Positions 63,837 through 64,000 of a stretch of DNA of 64,000 nucleotides are shown here, one piece after another; the stretch's first letter is position 1, and each line of letters begins with the position of its first letter. Origin of the DNA: Nitrospirota bacterium (GTDB lineage: Bacteria > Nitrospirota > UBA9217); NCBI GenBank assembly GCA_035516965.1, contig DATIZR010000061.1, forward strand, positions 1 through 64,000, written 5' to 3'. The notes beneath the pieces were generated by a model. The model worked only from the letters and a program-made list of their open reading frames with translations, had not been told where the DNA came from and did no database searches. The position numbers and the translations under genes were made by a program.

Positions 63837-64000
63837 CTACGTGCCGATCTTCCAGGACTCGAGGTACTTCTTCTGCTCCGGCGCGAGCTTGTCGATGCGG
63901 ATACCCATGGCCTCCAGCTTCAGCCTCGCGATCTCCTTGCGATGTTTTCCGGCACCGGATAGACTTCCTTCTTGAGCTTCCCCGCTTAGTAGCGGTAGTG
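63837..64000 (-). pseudogene. ahcY: Adenosylhomocysteinase C-terminus (partial, frame-disrupted)
   Basis: The minus strand reads [11 protein letters not shown], then (after one missing base near 63940) [33 protein letters not shown] and a stop at 63837-63839; this is the closing part of S-adenosylhomocysteine hydrolase. An in-frame TAA also occurs near 63986. Both faults lie within 65 bases of the window end, so sequencing or assembly error is as likely as a real pseudogene. Confidence 0.7.

Overview
The window looks like chromosomal DNA of a Gram-negative anaerobic or facultative bacterium. It is GC-rich, with c-type cytochromes, an outer-membrane decaheme cytochrome, an MscS/cNMP channel and NtrC-type regulation. 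The housekeeping order topA-xerC-hslV-hslU-argB and tig-clpP-clpX-engB fits Desulfobacterota (Geobacter-like) or Nitrospirota; I cannot separate the two from sequence alone.

Layout. 1-7 kb: tail of a LamG/DUF1554 surface protein, a membrane protein, a small secreted Lys/Glu-rich protein, threonine ammonia-lyase, an SDR-fold protein without its catalytic residues, and a lipid-hydroxylase-like gene flanked by two copies of a 251-bp segment, each encoding the same 51-residue membrane peptide. 7.5-9.5 kb: orphan PD-(D/E)XK-like protein, then a REP-associated transposase element with 24-bp terminal inverted repeats, sitting at the end of a truncated small gene. 9.5-19.7 kb: a 1311-residue seven-PAS hybrid kinase, an AcpH-like phosphodiesterase, a CrtI-like FAD oxidoreductase and a lipoprotein of 18 ELWxxDGT repeats. 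20-25.2 kb: an accessory island that is AT-rich in part, with two IS3-family elements, small unknown genes, two genes truncated at an IS edge and an attC-like palindrome.

25.2-38.2 kb: CBS protein, DUF1499 lipoprotein, rSAM/selenodomain-associated transferases (TIGR04283, TIGR04282), DUF3047, TVP38/DedA-type protein, nth, dprA, smg, topA, xerC, hslV, hslU, argB. 38.2-52.8 kb: a membrane-fused spermidine-synthase-like protein, then a minus-strand cluster for extracellular electron transfer: decaheme OmcA/MtrC-type lipoprotein, small lipoprotein, outer-membrane barrel, 5-heme and roughly 8-heme lipoproteins. ComFB-like protein and a sensor kinase/sigma-54 response regulator pair follow; the kinase has a CxxCH heme motif in its periplasmic domain. 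53-58.7 kb: MscS-cNMP channel, engB, clpX, clpP, tig.

58.8-60.7 kb: seven tRNA genes (Pro, Arg-TCT, His, Arg-TCG, Arg-CCG, Lys, Leu; minus strand). Each of the three tRNA-Arg genes, and only these, is followed downstream by one or two copies of a GC-rich palindromic element ending in a duplicated tRNA 3' end. The outer stem of the element matches the T-arm of its own host tRNA. This is the most unusual signal in the window. 60.8-64 kb: monoheme cytochrome, a SorAB-like sulfite dehydrogenase, a DMT exporter and the damaged 3' end of ahcY at the window edge.
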